64,000 nucleotides of DNA from Amycolatopsis sp. FBCC-B4732 (lineage in GTDB: Bacteria > Actinomycetota > Actinomycetes > Mycobacteriales > Pseudonocardiaceae), in the NCBI RefSeq assembly GCF_023008405.1, contig NZ_CP095376.1, positions 582,001-646,000 on the forward strand, read 5' to 3'. The translations under genes were made by a program, and so were the position numbers. A model generated the notes under the pieces. That model was not told the origin of the DNA. It did no database searches and saw only the letters and a list, made by a program, of their open reading frames with translations. Positions 1-7,714 of this stretch are shown piece by piece. How positions within the stretch are numbered: the stretch's first letter is position 1; each line of letters begins with the position of its first letter.

Positions 1-540
1 ATGAACGCGATTCCCGAACGCACCGGCGTCACGACCTTCCGCGGCCGTCCGGTCACCCTGCTCGGGCCGGCCGTCGGCGTCGGCGACCAGGCTCCGGACT
101 TCACCCTCGCGGCGCCGGACATGTCGCCGCTCGCGTCCGCCTCCCTCGCCGGGCGGGTGCGGATCGTCTCGGTCGTGCCGTCGCTCGAGACGCCCGTCTG
201 CGACCTGCAGACCCGCCGGTTCACCGAAGAGGTCACCGGGCTCGGCGACGTCTCCGTGCTCACCGTTTCCGTCGACCTGCCCTTCGCGCAGGCGCGCTGG
301 TGCGGGGCCGCCGGGATCGAGGGCGCGCTGGTCGGCTCCGACCACCGCGACCTCTCCTTCGGCACCGCCTACGGCGTCGTGATCAAGGAATTCCGGCTGC
401 TCGCGCGCGCCGTTTTCGTGATCGACGCGAACGACACCGTCGTGCACGCCGAATACGTGCCGGAAATCGGGGAGCACCCCGACTACGACGCCGTCATCGC
501 CGCCGCCAAGGCCGCCGAATCCGCGCGGCTCGCCGCGTAG
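1..540 (+). CDS. tpx: Thiol peroxidase (atypical 2-Cys peroxiredoxin, Tpx)
   Basis: A 179-residue cytoplasmic peroxiredoxin that reduces hydroperoxides using thioredoxin-type donors. The Tpx signature PSLETPVCDLQTRRF carries the peroxidatic Cys67, and Cys101 in RWCGAAGIE sits where the resolving Cys lies in Tpx. Length fits the family, which is usually 165-175 residues, with a slightly longer N-terminus. The ATG is at the first base of the window, so its ribosome site and any earlier start cannot be seen. It is read alone, 108 bp before the first SgcJ-like gene, and is probably not part of the biosynthetic cluster. The family call is firm. Confidence 0.93.
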   Translation: MNAIPERTGVTTFRGRPVTLLGPAVGVGDQAPDFTLAAPDMSPLASASLAGRVRIVSVVPSLETPVCDLQTRRFTEEVTGLGDVSVLTVSVDLPFAQARWCGAAGIEGALVGSDHRDLSFGTAYGVVIKEFRLLARAVFVIDANDTVVHAEYVPEIGEHPDYDAVIAAAKAAESARLAA

Positions 541-648
541 GGACGACAAGCACGAATGAAGGCGCCCGCGCGGAACCGGGTGCCCACCATGGTAACCGGG
601 GTTTGCTGTGCCGAACCCGGCAGAGATCCGTGACGACAAGGGGCCGGA

Positions 649-1107
649 ATGACGACCACCGAACAATCCCGTTTGGACGCGTACTACGGAGAGTTCACCA
701 GCGACAAGGAGAAGGAGGTGCTCCAGGTTCCGCTGCGGCTGGTGGCGGCGTGGGCGAAGAACGACGCCGACGGTGTCGCCGACGTCTTCCTGGAGGACGG
801 CCTCCTGCTGCTGCCCGGTGACGTGTACAAGGAAGGCCGCGAAGAGATCCGCATCTTCATGAAGGCCGCCTACGCCGGGCCGTTCAAGAACAGCGGGGTC
901 ACCGGGCAGCCGGTCGACCTGCGCTTCGTGACCGACGACGTCGCGCTGATCCGCACGCACGGCGGCATCCTGGCCGAGGGCGAGACCGAGATCGCGCCCG
1001 AGCTGGCCGTCCGCTCGACCTGGATCACCGTCAAGCGCGACGGGACCTGGTACCTCGCCGGCTACCAGAACAGCCCGCGCGGCGAAGGCGCCACCCTCCG
1101 CTGGTAA
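649..1107 (+). CDS. SgcJ/EcaC-family NTF2-like protein, type A copy 1
   Basis: A 152-residue single-domain protein of the SgcJ/EcaC (DUF4440, SnoaL/NTF2-fold) family. Members occur in enediyne and other secondary-metabolite clusters, and a biochemical role is mostly unproven. Visible marks are the N-terminal helix region AWAKNDADGVADVFLEDG, the RTHGGIL strand and the C-terminal WYLAGYQNSPRG. AAGGGG lies 5 nt before the ATG. It is followed after 23 bp by a type B paralogue. Both members recur as a second pair at 5390-6348. Most conserved positions are shared with the 5390 copy (FTS.KEKEVL, PGDVYK, GPFK, VALIRTHGGIL, ELAVRSTW). It may be a cyclase, isomerase or carrier; substrate unknown. Confidence 0.82.
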   Translation: MTTTEQSRLDAYYGEFTSDKEKEVLQVPLRLVAAWAKNDADGVADVFLEDGLLLLPGDVYKEGREEIRIFMKAAYAGPFKNSGVTGQPVDLRFVTDDVALIRTHGGILAEGETEIAPELAVRSTWITVKRDGTWYLAGYQNSPRGEGATLRW

Positions 1108-1130
1108 CCCCCATCTTCGAGGAGACACCG

Positions 1131-1586
1131 ATGACTTCCAAGGCTTCCGACCTGGTCGCCAAGGCCAAGCAGTGGGCCGGCTACTACGGCGACTTCCCGA
1201 ACGGCGAGGAGGGCGCGATCTTCACCGTTCCGCTGCGCCTGCGCGCCGCCTGGGACGCCGGTGACGCCGACGCGCTCGCCGACCTGTTCACCGTCGACGG
1301 CAGCATGCTGATCGGTGACGAGCAGCTGCGCGGCCGCGAGGCGATCCGCGCCTACCTGACCGAGCAGTTCGCGGGCGCGTACCGCGGCAGCCGCGTCGCC
1401 GACGAGCCGGTGCAGGTCAAGTTCCTGGCCGACGGCGTCGCGCTCGCCATCACCAAGGGCGGCTTCATCAACCAGGGCGAGACCGAGATCGCGCCGGAGA
1501 ACGAGAACCGGGCCACCTGGGTCGTGCGCAAGGAGGGTGGCGACTACAAGCTCGTCTCCCACCAGACCAGCCCGATCCGCGGCTGA
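1131..1586 (+). CDS. SgcJ/EcaC-family NTF2-like protein, type B copy 1
   Basis: A 151-residue NTF2-fold protein, second of the first tandem pair. It shares the SgcJ/EcaC layout (VPLRLRAAWDAGDADALADLF, GREAIRAYL, GETEIAPE.., ending SHQTSPIRG) but is clearly distinct from the type A neighbour. Its closest relative here is the gene at 5887. A GAGGAG ribosome site precedes the ATG, and only 23 bp separate it from the upstream gene, so the two are very likely co-transcribed. The pairing of unlike A and B paralogues suggests they could form a heteromeric complex; this is inference, since known family members are usually drawn as homodimers. Confidence 0.8.
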   Translation: MTSKASDLVAKAKQWAGYYGDFPNGEEGAIFTVPLRLRAAWDAGDADALADLFTVDGSMLIGDEQLRGREAIRAYLTEQFAGAYRGSRVADEPVQVKFLADGVALAITKGGFINQGETEIAPENENRATWVVRKEGGDYKLVSHQTSPIRG

Positions 1587-1731
1587 GCCCGTCGCGGTGC
1601 GAAGGCCACCCCCGCGCGGGGTGGCCTTCGCGCGTGCACCGTCCACAGTGGTCGGGCACGGGAGAAGTCGACGCCGGGCGCGGGACGCCGCCACGATGGG
1701 TGGCCACAGGCGACGAGCGGAAGGTGATCCC

Positions 1732-2757
1732 GTGGACAGCAAACCCGCAAGACTCTCCGATCAGGAACAGGCCGGTATCCGCCTGTTCGAGGAGACGCTG
1801 GGCTACGTCTATTCCGCGGCGTTGCGCGCCGCGGCCGCCGTGGGCGTCGCCGACCACCTGGCCGACGGCCCGAAGTCGGTCGTCGAGCTGGCGCAGGCCA
1901 CCGGGGCCCACGCGGACAACCTGAACCGCGTCCTGCGGGCGCTCGCCATGCGCGGGGTTTTCCACGAGGACGAGCAGGGGCGCTTCGAGCTGACCCCCGA
2001 GGCCGAGCTGCTGCGCTCGGACGTGCCGGGCTCGCTGCGGTCCGCGGTGCTGACGTTCACCGACAAGACGTTCTGGAACTCGCACGGCGAGCTGGCCCAC
2101 AGCGTCGAGCACGGCGACGCGTCCTTCGACAAGGTGTTCGGCACGACGTTCTTCGACTACTTCCGGGACGTCGAGTCGCCGGAGACGTTCTACTCGGGCA
2201 TGCAGTCGAAGTCCGACTCGGAAAACGCTTCCATCATCCGCAACCTGAAGTTCCCGGCCGGCGCGACCGTCGTCGACGTCGGCGGCGGGTACGGCGGGCT
2301 GCTGCTCGAAGCGCTGCGCGCGGACGACAGCCTCTACGGCCTCCTGATGGACCTGGGCGACCACGTCGTGTCCGGCCACCGCCTCGGCGAGCTGGGCGAC
2401 GACGAACGCTGGGAGCTCGTCACCGGCGACTTCTTCGAGGAGTGCCCGCCGGCCGACGTGTACCTGCTCAAGCACATCATCCACGACTGGAACGACGAGC
2501 AGTGCGTCCGCATCCTGCGCAACTGCCGCCGCGCGATGCGCCCGGGCGGCCGCATCGTGGTGCTGGACACGGTGATCCCGCCGCGCAACGAACCGCACCT
2601 GGGCAAGCTGTTCGACATCATGGTCATGTCGATCCTGCCGGGTCGCGAGCGGACCGAGGAGGAGTTCCGGGCGCTGTTCGCGAAGGCTGAGCTGGAGTTG
2701 ACCCGGGTGCTGGACACGGGGTTCGCGGTGTCGGTGGTGGAGGCTGTCGCTCGTTGA
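1732..2757 (+). CDS. SAM-dependent O-methyltransferase (plant COMT-like, Methyltransf_2)
   Basis: A 341-residue small-molecule methyltransferase with an N-terminal winged-helix dimerisation domain (about residues 15-100) and a C-terminal Rossmann domain. The SAM-binding motif VVDVGGGYGG covers residues 180-189. HDW at 251-253 carries the His that acts as base in this family. The GTG start at 1732 is chosen because GGAAGG lies just upstream; the longer open frame before it has no ribosome site and overlaps low-complexity sequence. The acceptor is unknown; given the sulfur-handling genes elsewhere in the region, S-methylation is possible alongside O-methylation. Its last 30 codons recur downstream as a fossil. 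Confidence 0.88.
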   Translation: MDSKPARLSDQEQAGIRLFEETLGYVYSAALRAAAAVGVADHLADGPKSVVELAQATGAHADNLNRVLRALAMRGVFHEDEQGRFELTPEAELLRSDVPGSLRSAVLTFTDKTFWNSHGELAHSVEHGDASFDKVFGTTFFDYFRDVESPETFYSGMQSKSDSENASIIRNLKFPAGATVVDVGGGYGGLLLEALRADDSLYGLLMDLGDHVVSGHRLGELGDDERWELVTGDFFEECPPADVYLLKHIIHDWNDEQCVRILRNCRRAMRPGGRIVVLDTVIPPRNEPHLGKLFDIMVMSILPGRERTEEEFRALFAKAELELTRVLDTGFAVSVVEAVAR

Positions 2758-2772
2758 GTGCTTGGGGTGGAG

Positions 2773-2805
2773 GGCCTCGCTCGCGGTTGGCGGGCGGGGC
2801 CTTTT
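2773..2805 (+). terminator. Terminator of the O-methyltransferase (copy 1)
   Basis: The stem GGCCTCGCTCGC (2773-2784) pairs with GCGGGCGGGGCC (2790-2801) using two G-T pairs, and is followed by TTTTCTTT. It starts 16 bp after the methyltransferase stop. The same hairpin is repeated at 2979-3011 as part of the duplicated tail. Confidence 0.6.
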
Positions 2806-2870
2806 CTTTGTGCGGCCTGGTCTTCGGAGAGACTTAGCAGCTGCTCGGGCGCGGCCTTGAGGCGCAGGGG

Positions 2871-2963
2871 TTCCGGGCACCCTTCGCGAAGGCTGGGCTG
2901 GAGCTGACCCGCGTCCTGGACACCGGGTTCGCGGTGTCGGTGGTGGAGGCCGTGGCTCGTTGA
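2871..2963 (+). pseudogene. Fossil C-terminus of a second methyltransferase
   Basis: Thirty codons plus a stop, in frame, match the last 30 codons of the upstream methyltransferase with only two residue changes (Leu to Pro, Glu to Gly). Most nucleotide differences are at third positions, for example ACG/ACC and GTC/GTG. No start codon or upstream body of a gene remains. This pattern suggests a former full-length paralogue that diverged under selection and was then deleted down to its tail, rather than a fresh local duplication. Confidence 0.6.
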
Positions 2964-3094
2964 GTGCTTGGGGTGGAGGGCCTCGCTCGCGGTTGGCGGG
3001 CGGGGCCTTTTCTTTATGCGGGCTGGTCTTCGAGGAGCTAGCAGCTGCTTGAGCGCGGGGTGGCGGGGGTCGTTTGCGAAGGCTGAGTTGAAGA

Positions 3095-3131
3095 GGGCCC
3101 CACCCGCGCTAGGCGACCGGGGCCCTTTTTT
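3095..3131 (+). terminator. Terminator between the methyltransferase tails and the convergent gene
   Basis: GGGCCCC at 3095-3101 pairs with GGGGCCC at 3119-3125, followed directly by six T. It could end transcription from the plus strand. It lies at the end of the minus-strand flavoprotein gene and may also serve that gene. Confidence 0.6.
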
Positions 3132-4656
3132 ATGCAGCCCGCTCTTCCGAAATCTCCAGCAGCTGCCCGAGCGCGGCACCCTCCCGGTGCAGCCGGCGGC
3201 AGATCTCGTTGATCCGCTCCGGCAGCCCGAGCACCTGCCCGGCCGTGAGCAGCCCGTGGGCCAGGAACCAGCCCGCCTGCGCCTCGACCTCCTCGAGGCA
3301 GTGCAGCTCGTACAGGTCCGACGGCAGCTCGCCGGAGAGGACTTCCGCCGTCACGCGGGCGGAGTGGGCCGCGGTGAAGCGCAGGGCCAGTTCGGACCGC
3401 GCGTTCCAGCCGGCGAACGTCCCGTCCAGCCCGGTCGTCAGTTCCTCGTGCAGCAGCCGCTCCCGGTGCCCGAAGAGCGTCACCCACTTGTCGGCGCCCG
3501 GGGCGGCCGCGGGCGGGGTGTAGTCCTGGCCCGCCGCCATCGTCCAGGCCGCGTCCAGCCGGATCAGCCGGTTGTCGCCGCCGGCGGACTGGAATGCCAG
3601 CGTCAGGCCCTGGTAGCCGATGAGGCGGTGCTCGGAGAAGAAGCCGGCCGTGCCGCTCGCCGAACGGGCGCGGTTGACGGCGTCGTCGGCCAGCGACGTG
3701 ACCGCGACCTTCGTCAGCCCCAGCTCGCGGTGCACGCCGGGTGGTGCGCCGAAGGACCAGTAGCGGCCGGTTTCGCGCCGGGCGAGCGTCGTCGCCGCCA
3801 GTGCCGACGCCAGCGCGCCGAACAGCAGGCGCTGCTGGTTGAGGTGCTCGATCGCCGGGATCTCGCCGGCCAGCCGGTCGAGCGTGCCGCGGTGGCTCGC
3901 GCGTTCGAGGGCGAGGGACACGCTCGCGCGCGCGACCGCGGCCAGGCCGACGGTGATCGCGCCCCAGCCGAAGCGGCCCATGCTCATCGTGCGCCGGCCG
4001 CGGGCACCGGTGTCGGCCAGCGGGTCGTGGAACTCGCCCGCGGAGGTGATCGACGCGCCGTCCCGCAGCCAGCGCCGGTAGGGCACCCGGACGCCGTCGA
4101 AGCGGACCGTCGCGTAGTCCAGGGGCAGCAACGCGGTCGGCGGGCACGGCTCGATCGTGACGCCCGGGCACGGCCCACGCTCGTCGCGCACCGGCACCAG
4201 GAACAGCGCGGTGCCGTGCTCCGTGCCACCGGTGATCAGCCGGGCGCTGACGACGGCGAGCGTCGCGAACCCGGCCGGGCCGAAGGTGGCGGGGTACTTC
4301 GCCGCGCCGGGTACCGGGCTCGACAGCACGAACTCCCGCGTCGCCGGGTCGAAGACGGCCTCGGTGTGCGTGCGGGAGTTGCTGTTGGCGTGGCCCAGTT
4401 CGGCGAGCAGCGCGGCGCCGGTCCAGCGTCCGGAGACGAGGCCGGCCACGTCCTCTTCGGCCGCACCCTGGTCGAGCGCGGCGCCGGTGGCCATGCAGTG
4501 GTGCAGGAACAGCAGGAAGAACCGGCCCGGGTCGGCCACCGCGGCCGACTCCAGCAGCGACCGCAGGCGCGGGTGGTCGTGCAGCAGGGGCCGGTCGGCG
4601 GCGAGCGCGGCCCGCAGGCGCGCGTCCGGCGGCTCCTCGGTTCGCAGGGGAATCAT
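3130..4656 (-). CDS. Acyl-CoA dehydrogenase/acyl-CoA oxidase-like flavoprotein
   Basis: A 508-residue protein of the acyl-CoA dehydrogenase fold. The middle region, including HANSNSRTHTEAVFDPATREFVL.., is like acyl-CoA oxidase, and the C-terminal half is helical (GLAAVARASVSLALERASHRG.., IGYQGLTLAFQSAGGDNRL). At this length it is nearer to oxidases or two-component hydroxylases than to the usual 380-residue dehydrogenases. The ATG at 4656 follows GGAAAGGGCGGAC. It is transcribed away from the NTF2-like gene at 4829 across a 172-bp divergent region. The substrate could be a CoA thioester or a free small molecule; the sequence does not settle this. Confidence 0.72.
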   Translation of the reverse strand: MIPLRTEEPPDARLRAALAADRPLLHDHPRLRSLLESAAVADPGRFFLLFLHHCMATGAALDQGAAEEDVAGLVSGRWTGAALLAELGHANSNSRTHTEAVFDPATREFVLSSPVPGAAKYPATFGPAGFATLAVVSARLITGGTEHGTALFLVPVRDERGPCPGVTIEPCPPTALLPLDYATVRFDGVRVPYRRWLRDGASITSAGEFHDPLADTGARGRRTMSMGRFGWGAITVGLAAVARASVSLALERASHRGTLDRLAGEIPAIEHLNQQRLLFGALASALAATTLARRETGRYWSFGAPPGVHRELGLTKVAVTSLADDAVNRARSASGTAGFFSEHRLIGYQGLTLAFQSAGGDNRLIRLDAAWTMAAGQDYTPPAAAPGADKWVTLFGHRERLLHEELTTGLDGTFAGWNARSELALRFTAAHSARVTAEVLSGELPSDLYELHCLEEVEAQAGWFLAHGLLTAGQVLGLPERINEICRRLHREGAALGQLLEISEERAA

Positions 4657-4828
4657 GTCCGCCCTTTCCGCGGGCCGGGTCCACTCCACTGTCGCACGGT
4701 AGTCAGGGCTCGCACAGCGCTCTACTCCGAGGGTGCCCTCTGGGTTTCGGGCTTCGCCGGAAAGTGGCAACGCCTGCCGGGCGGTGCCATTCTCGGTCGT
4801 TCCACACCTACTCTCCACAGGAGTGACC

Positions 4829-5302
4829 GTGAATTCGGAAACCACGCTGACCAGAGAACTGTACGACGGGTTGCAACTCGTCGAGTTCGACCGCTGGGAC
4901 GCCATCATCGCCGACGACGTGCTGATCAACAGCCCGGCCCAGTTCGGGCAGATCGGCCTGGGGGCGCTGAAGGAATGGGCGAAGTGGTTCGTGCGCCTCG
5001 GCAAGCGCATAGACCTCGTCGACGAGCACCTCGCACTGGACGACCAGGGGAACGGGCGGGGATTCATCGTCTTCAACCTGCACTGGAAACACGACGAGCC
5101 GTTCTTCCACATCGGGCCGACCGGCCGGGAGGGAACGTCCGTGGAAACAATTGTGCTGAAGATCGAGAATCACCGCATTTCGCAGATCGACGTCGCGAGC
5201 AACACCGTCGACCTCGTCCTCTACCTGACGCAGCGCGGCTGGCCCTACCCGCACAACGTGCGCCCGGAGCCGCTCGTCGCCGGGCTCGACCGGAGCGCGT
5301 GA
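4829..5302 (+). CDS. SnoaL-like (NTF2-fold) protein
   Basis: A 157-residue protein with the NTF2/SnoaL layout, distinct from the SgcJ-type genes around it. It contains an N-terminal helix (LTRELYDGLQLVEFDRWDAI), DDVLINSP and a central strand with FHIGPTGREG. The GTG start is preceded by AGGAG with a 5-nt spacer; the longer open frame upstream lacks such a site. SnoaL relatives catalyse aldol cyclisation or hydrolysis on aromatic or polyketide intermediates, but the catalytic His/Asp arrangement cannot be assigned safely here. It is the fifth NTF2-fold gene in 6 kb. Confidence 0.66.
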   Translation: MNSETTLTRELYDGLQLVEFDRWDAIIADDVLINSPAQFGQIGLGALKEWAKWFVRLGKRIDLVDEHLALDDQGNGRGFIVFNLHWKHDEPFFHIGPTGREGTSVETIVLKIENHRISQIDVASNTVDLVLYLTQRGWPYPHNVRPEPLVAGLDRSA

Positions 5303-5389
5303 CTTAGCGGCAATGCAGAAGGCGCCGGGTCACGGGGTGGCCGCCGATGATGGACGGGACCCGTCCGCTGAGGCTAAGAGGAGGACCCG

Positions 5390-5857
5390 GTGTCCGCTGA
5401 AGTCGACGCGTCGTCCGCGTTGGACGACTACTACGGCCCGTTCACGAGCGAGCGGGAAAAGGAAGTGCTGGGCGTCCCGCTGCGGCTCGTCGAAGCCTGG
5501 GCGCGCAACGACGTCGACGCGGTCGTCGACGTCTTCACCAAGGACGGCACCCTGATCCTGCCGGGTGACGTCTACAAGGTCGGCCGCGACGAGATCCGCC
5601 CGTTCCTGGCGGCCGCGTTCGCCGGCCCGTTCAAGGACTCGCGCATCACCGGCAAGCCGGTGGACCTGCGGCTGGTCAACGACTCCGTCGCGCTGATCCG
5701 CACCCACGGCGGCATCCTGGCGCCGGGGGAGACCGAGATCTCGCCGGAGCTGGCCGTCCGCTCGACCTGGACGGTCAAGAAGGAAGAAGACGGCGTGTGG
5801 TACCTCGCCGGCTACCAGAACAGCCCGCGCGGCACCGGCGCGACCCTCCGCTGGTGA
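5390..5857 (+). CDS. SgcJ/EcaC-family NTF2-like protein, type A copy 2
   Basis: A 155-residue NTF2-fold protein, closely similar along its length to the product of 649-1107: DYYGPFTSEREKEVLGVPLR, PGDVYKVGRDEIRPF, VALIRTHGGILAPGETEI and YLAGYQNSPRG. GTG start after GAGGAGG. It is followed 29 bp later by a type B partner, so this is a copy of the whole A-B module. The two type A proteins differ at scattered surface-like positions while the core motifs are kept, which points to maintained function. Confidence 0.82.
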   Translation: MSAEVDASSALDDYYGPFTSEREKEVLGVPLRLVEAWARNDVDAVVDVFTKDGTLILPGDVYKVGRDEIRPFLAAAFAGPFKDSRITGKPVDLRLVNDSVALIRTHGGILAPGETEISPELAVRSTWTVKKEEDGVWYLAGYQNSPRGTGATLRW

Positions 5858-5886
5858 CCACCCCGAACACCGACGAAGGAGCCGCA

Positions 5887-6348
5887 ATGCCCGCCACCGC
5901 AACGGAGATCCTCGCCTCGTACGGGGTCGAGGAGGACACGGACTTCTACCGGGAGTTCACCGACCCCCGGGACCGCGCCGCGCTGACCGTGCCGCTGCGC
6001 ATCACGCACGCGTGGAAGACCAACGACGCCGACGAGTTCGCCGGGGTCTTCACCGAGAACGGCAGCCTGCTCATGCAGGACCAGCAGCTGACGAGCCGGG
6101 AGCAGATCCGCGCCTACATGCAGGCGGGCTTCGACGGCCCGCTGGCCGGCGCGCACGTCAAGGGCTGGCCGCTGCAGGTGACGTTCCTGGCCGAGGACAC
6201 CGCCATGGTGATCACCCAGGGCGGCATCATCCTCGACGGCGAGACCGAAACCGCGCCGGAGCGCCAGATCCGCGCCACCTGGATCGTGGTGGAGCGGGAC
6301 GGCGAGTGGTCGCTCCTGTCGCACCAGAGCAGCCCGGTCCGGGGCTGA
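5887..6348 (+). CDS. SgcJ/EcaC-family NTF2-like protein, type B copy 2
   Basis: A 153-residue NTF2-fold protein, the partner of the second type A gene. It resembles the product of 1131-1586: VPLRITHAWKTNDADEFAGVF, SREQIRAYM, GGIILDGETETAPE and the ending SHQSSPVRG. The ATG at 5887 has GAAGGAG upstream. The A/B copies have diverged more from each other than the two A copies have. A flavin-dependent enzyme gene follows 106 bp downstream in the same direction and is likely co-transcribed. Confidence 0.8.
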   Translation: MPATATEILASYGVEEDTDFYREFTDPRDRAALTVPLRITHAWKTNDADEFAGVFTENGSLLMQDQQLTSREQIRAYMQAGFDGPLAGAHVKGWPLQVTFLAEDTAMVITQGGIILDGETETAPERQIRATWIVVERDGEWSLLSHQSSPVRG

Positions 6349-6454
6349 GCACCGTCGCCCGGCGGCGTGCTCCGCAATCGCGGAGGTGCGCCGCCGGAGC
6401 GGGTAAGCGGATTCTCGATCCGAAGCCGCACGTGGAAACCCGGAAGGACCACCG

Positions 6455-7642
6455 ATGACGACGAACGTCCCCGTCCCTTCGCGCGAGGAACTGGTCCGCC
6501 GGGCCCAGGGCCTGGTGCCCCTCCTGCAGAAGAACGCCGTGTGGCACGAGGAGAACCGCCGCCTGCACGACGACACCCTCGAGGCGCTGGGCGACGCCGG
6601 GTTCTTCAAGCTGCGCGTGCCGAAGCGGTACGGCGGGTTCGAGGTCGACACCTCGACCCTGAACGCCGTGCTCGTCGAACTGGCCCGCGGTGACGGCGCC
6701 GTCGGCTGGACGACGTCGGTGTGGAACATCCCCGGCTGGATGGTCGGCATGTTCCCGGACGCCGTCCAGGACGAGGTCTACTCGACGCCGGACGTCCGCG
6801 TCTGCGGGACGCTCAGCCCGGGCGGGCAGGCCGTGCCCACCGACGGCGGCTACGTCGTCAACGGCCGCTGGGGCTTCATCAGCGGCGCGCTGCACAGCCA
6901 CTGGCAGGAGATCATCGCGATCGCCCCGACGCCGGACGGCCAGGGCATGTGGCCGGTCGCCGCGCTGGTGCCGCTGAGCGACCTGCAGGTCATCGACGAC
7001 TGGTACACGATGGGCATGGCCGGCTCCGGCAGTGTCACGACCGTCGCCAACGACCTGTTCGTGCCCGCCGAGCGCGTCATCCCGCTGGTCTCGATCCTGC
7101 AGGGGCAGAGCCACTCGCCCGCGAGCGCCGAGCTGCCGATCTACCGGAACCCGTTGCTGGGCGTGGCGAACGCGTCGTCGGCGGGCACGCCGATCGGGCT
7201 GGCCGAGGCCGCGATGGAGAACTTCCTCGAGCGCGTCGGCACCCGCAAGATCACCTACACCGACTACGCGCACCAGGCCGAAGCACCCGTCACGCACCTC
7301 AAGGTCGCCGAGGCCCGGCTGCAGATCGACCAGGCCGCCTTCCACGCGGACCGGATCACCCGGACCGCGGACGAGAAGGCCGCGACCGGCGCGGAGTGGT
7401 CGCTCCTCGAGCGCGCCCGCACCCGCGCGGACATCGGCGCGATCTGCAAGCTCACCAAGTCCGCGGTGGACGCGCTGAGCCTCGCCAGCGGCGGTTCGTC
7501 GGCCTACACCAGCGTGCCGATCCAGCGGATCGCGCGCGACATCCACGTGGTGAACCTGCACGCGCTGATGGCGCCGGACACGAACAACGAGCTCTACGGC
7601 CGGGTCCTGCTCGGCCTGGAACCGAACACGCAGTACATCTGA
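6455..7642 (+). CDS. Group D flavin monooxygenase/acyl-CoA dehydrogenase-like enzyme
   Basis: A 395-residue flavoprotein of acyl-CoA dehydrogenase fold, closest in outline to the HsaA/HpaB-type and sugar N-oxygenase-type hydroxylases. The N-terminal helical part (EELVRRAQGLVPLLQKNAVWHEENRRL.., DAGFFKLRVPKRYGGFE) and the middle sheet containing GYVVNGRWGFISGALHSHW are both typical, the latter of flavin monooxygenases with Trp-Gly-Phe-Ser-like strands. The C-terminal four-helix part runs to the end. Such enzymes need reduced flavin from a partner reductase, and none is seen next to it. It likely hydroxylates carbon or an amine; the adjacent aminotransferase makes an N-oxygenation role worth considering. 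Confidence 0.72.
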   Translation: MTTNVPVPSREELVRRAQGLVPLLQKNAVWHEENRRLHDDTLEALGDAGFFKLRVPKRYGGFEVDTSTLNAVLVELARGDGAVGWTTSVWNIPGWMVGMFPDAVQDEVYSTPDVRVCGTLSPGGQAVPTDGGYVVNGRWGFISGALHSHWQEIIAIAPTPDGQGMWPVAALVPLSDLQVIDDWYTMGMAGSGSVTTVANDLFVPAERVIPLVSILQGQSHSPASAELPIYRNPLLGVANASSAGTPIGLAEAAMENFLERVGTRKITYTDYAHQAEAPVTHLKVAEARLQIDQAAFHADRITRTADEKAATGAEWSLLERARTRADIGAICKLTKSAVDALSLASGGSSAYTSVPIQRIARDIHVVNLHALMAPDTNNELYGRVLLGLEPNTQYI

Positions 7643-7714
7643 GGCGCCCCGCACCGGCGGAGAAGTCGACGACCGACCGCCGGGTACGGTGAATTCGGTT
7701 TCGGAAAGTGTTGT

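Larger units (their letters stand above)
2661..3110 (+). repeat. Three tandem copies of the methyltransferase 3' end and its terminator
   Basis: The end of the methyltransferase gene plus the following spacer (about 2661-2830) recurs 206 bp later (about 2867-3036). Both the coding tail and the sequence after the stop, GAGTGCTTGGGGTGGAGGGC, are retained. A third, shorter copy begins near 3070, where GCGAAGGCTGAG recurs at a 190-bp offset and then diverges. This fills the roughly 370-bp gap between the methyltransferase and the convergent flavoprotein. Confidence 0.85.

Noticed and set aside
649..6348. Enediyne biosynthesis, suggested by SgcJ-like genes
   Set aside because: No enediyne PKS (SgcE-type) or its accessory genes are present, and SgcJ/EcaC proteins occur in many other clusters.
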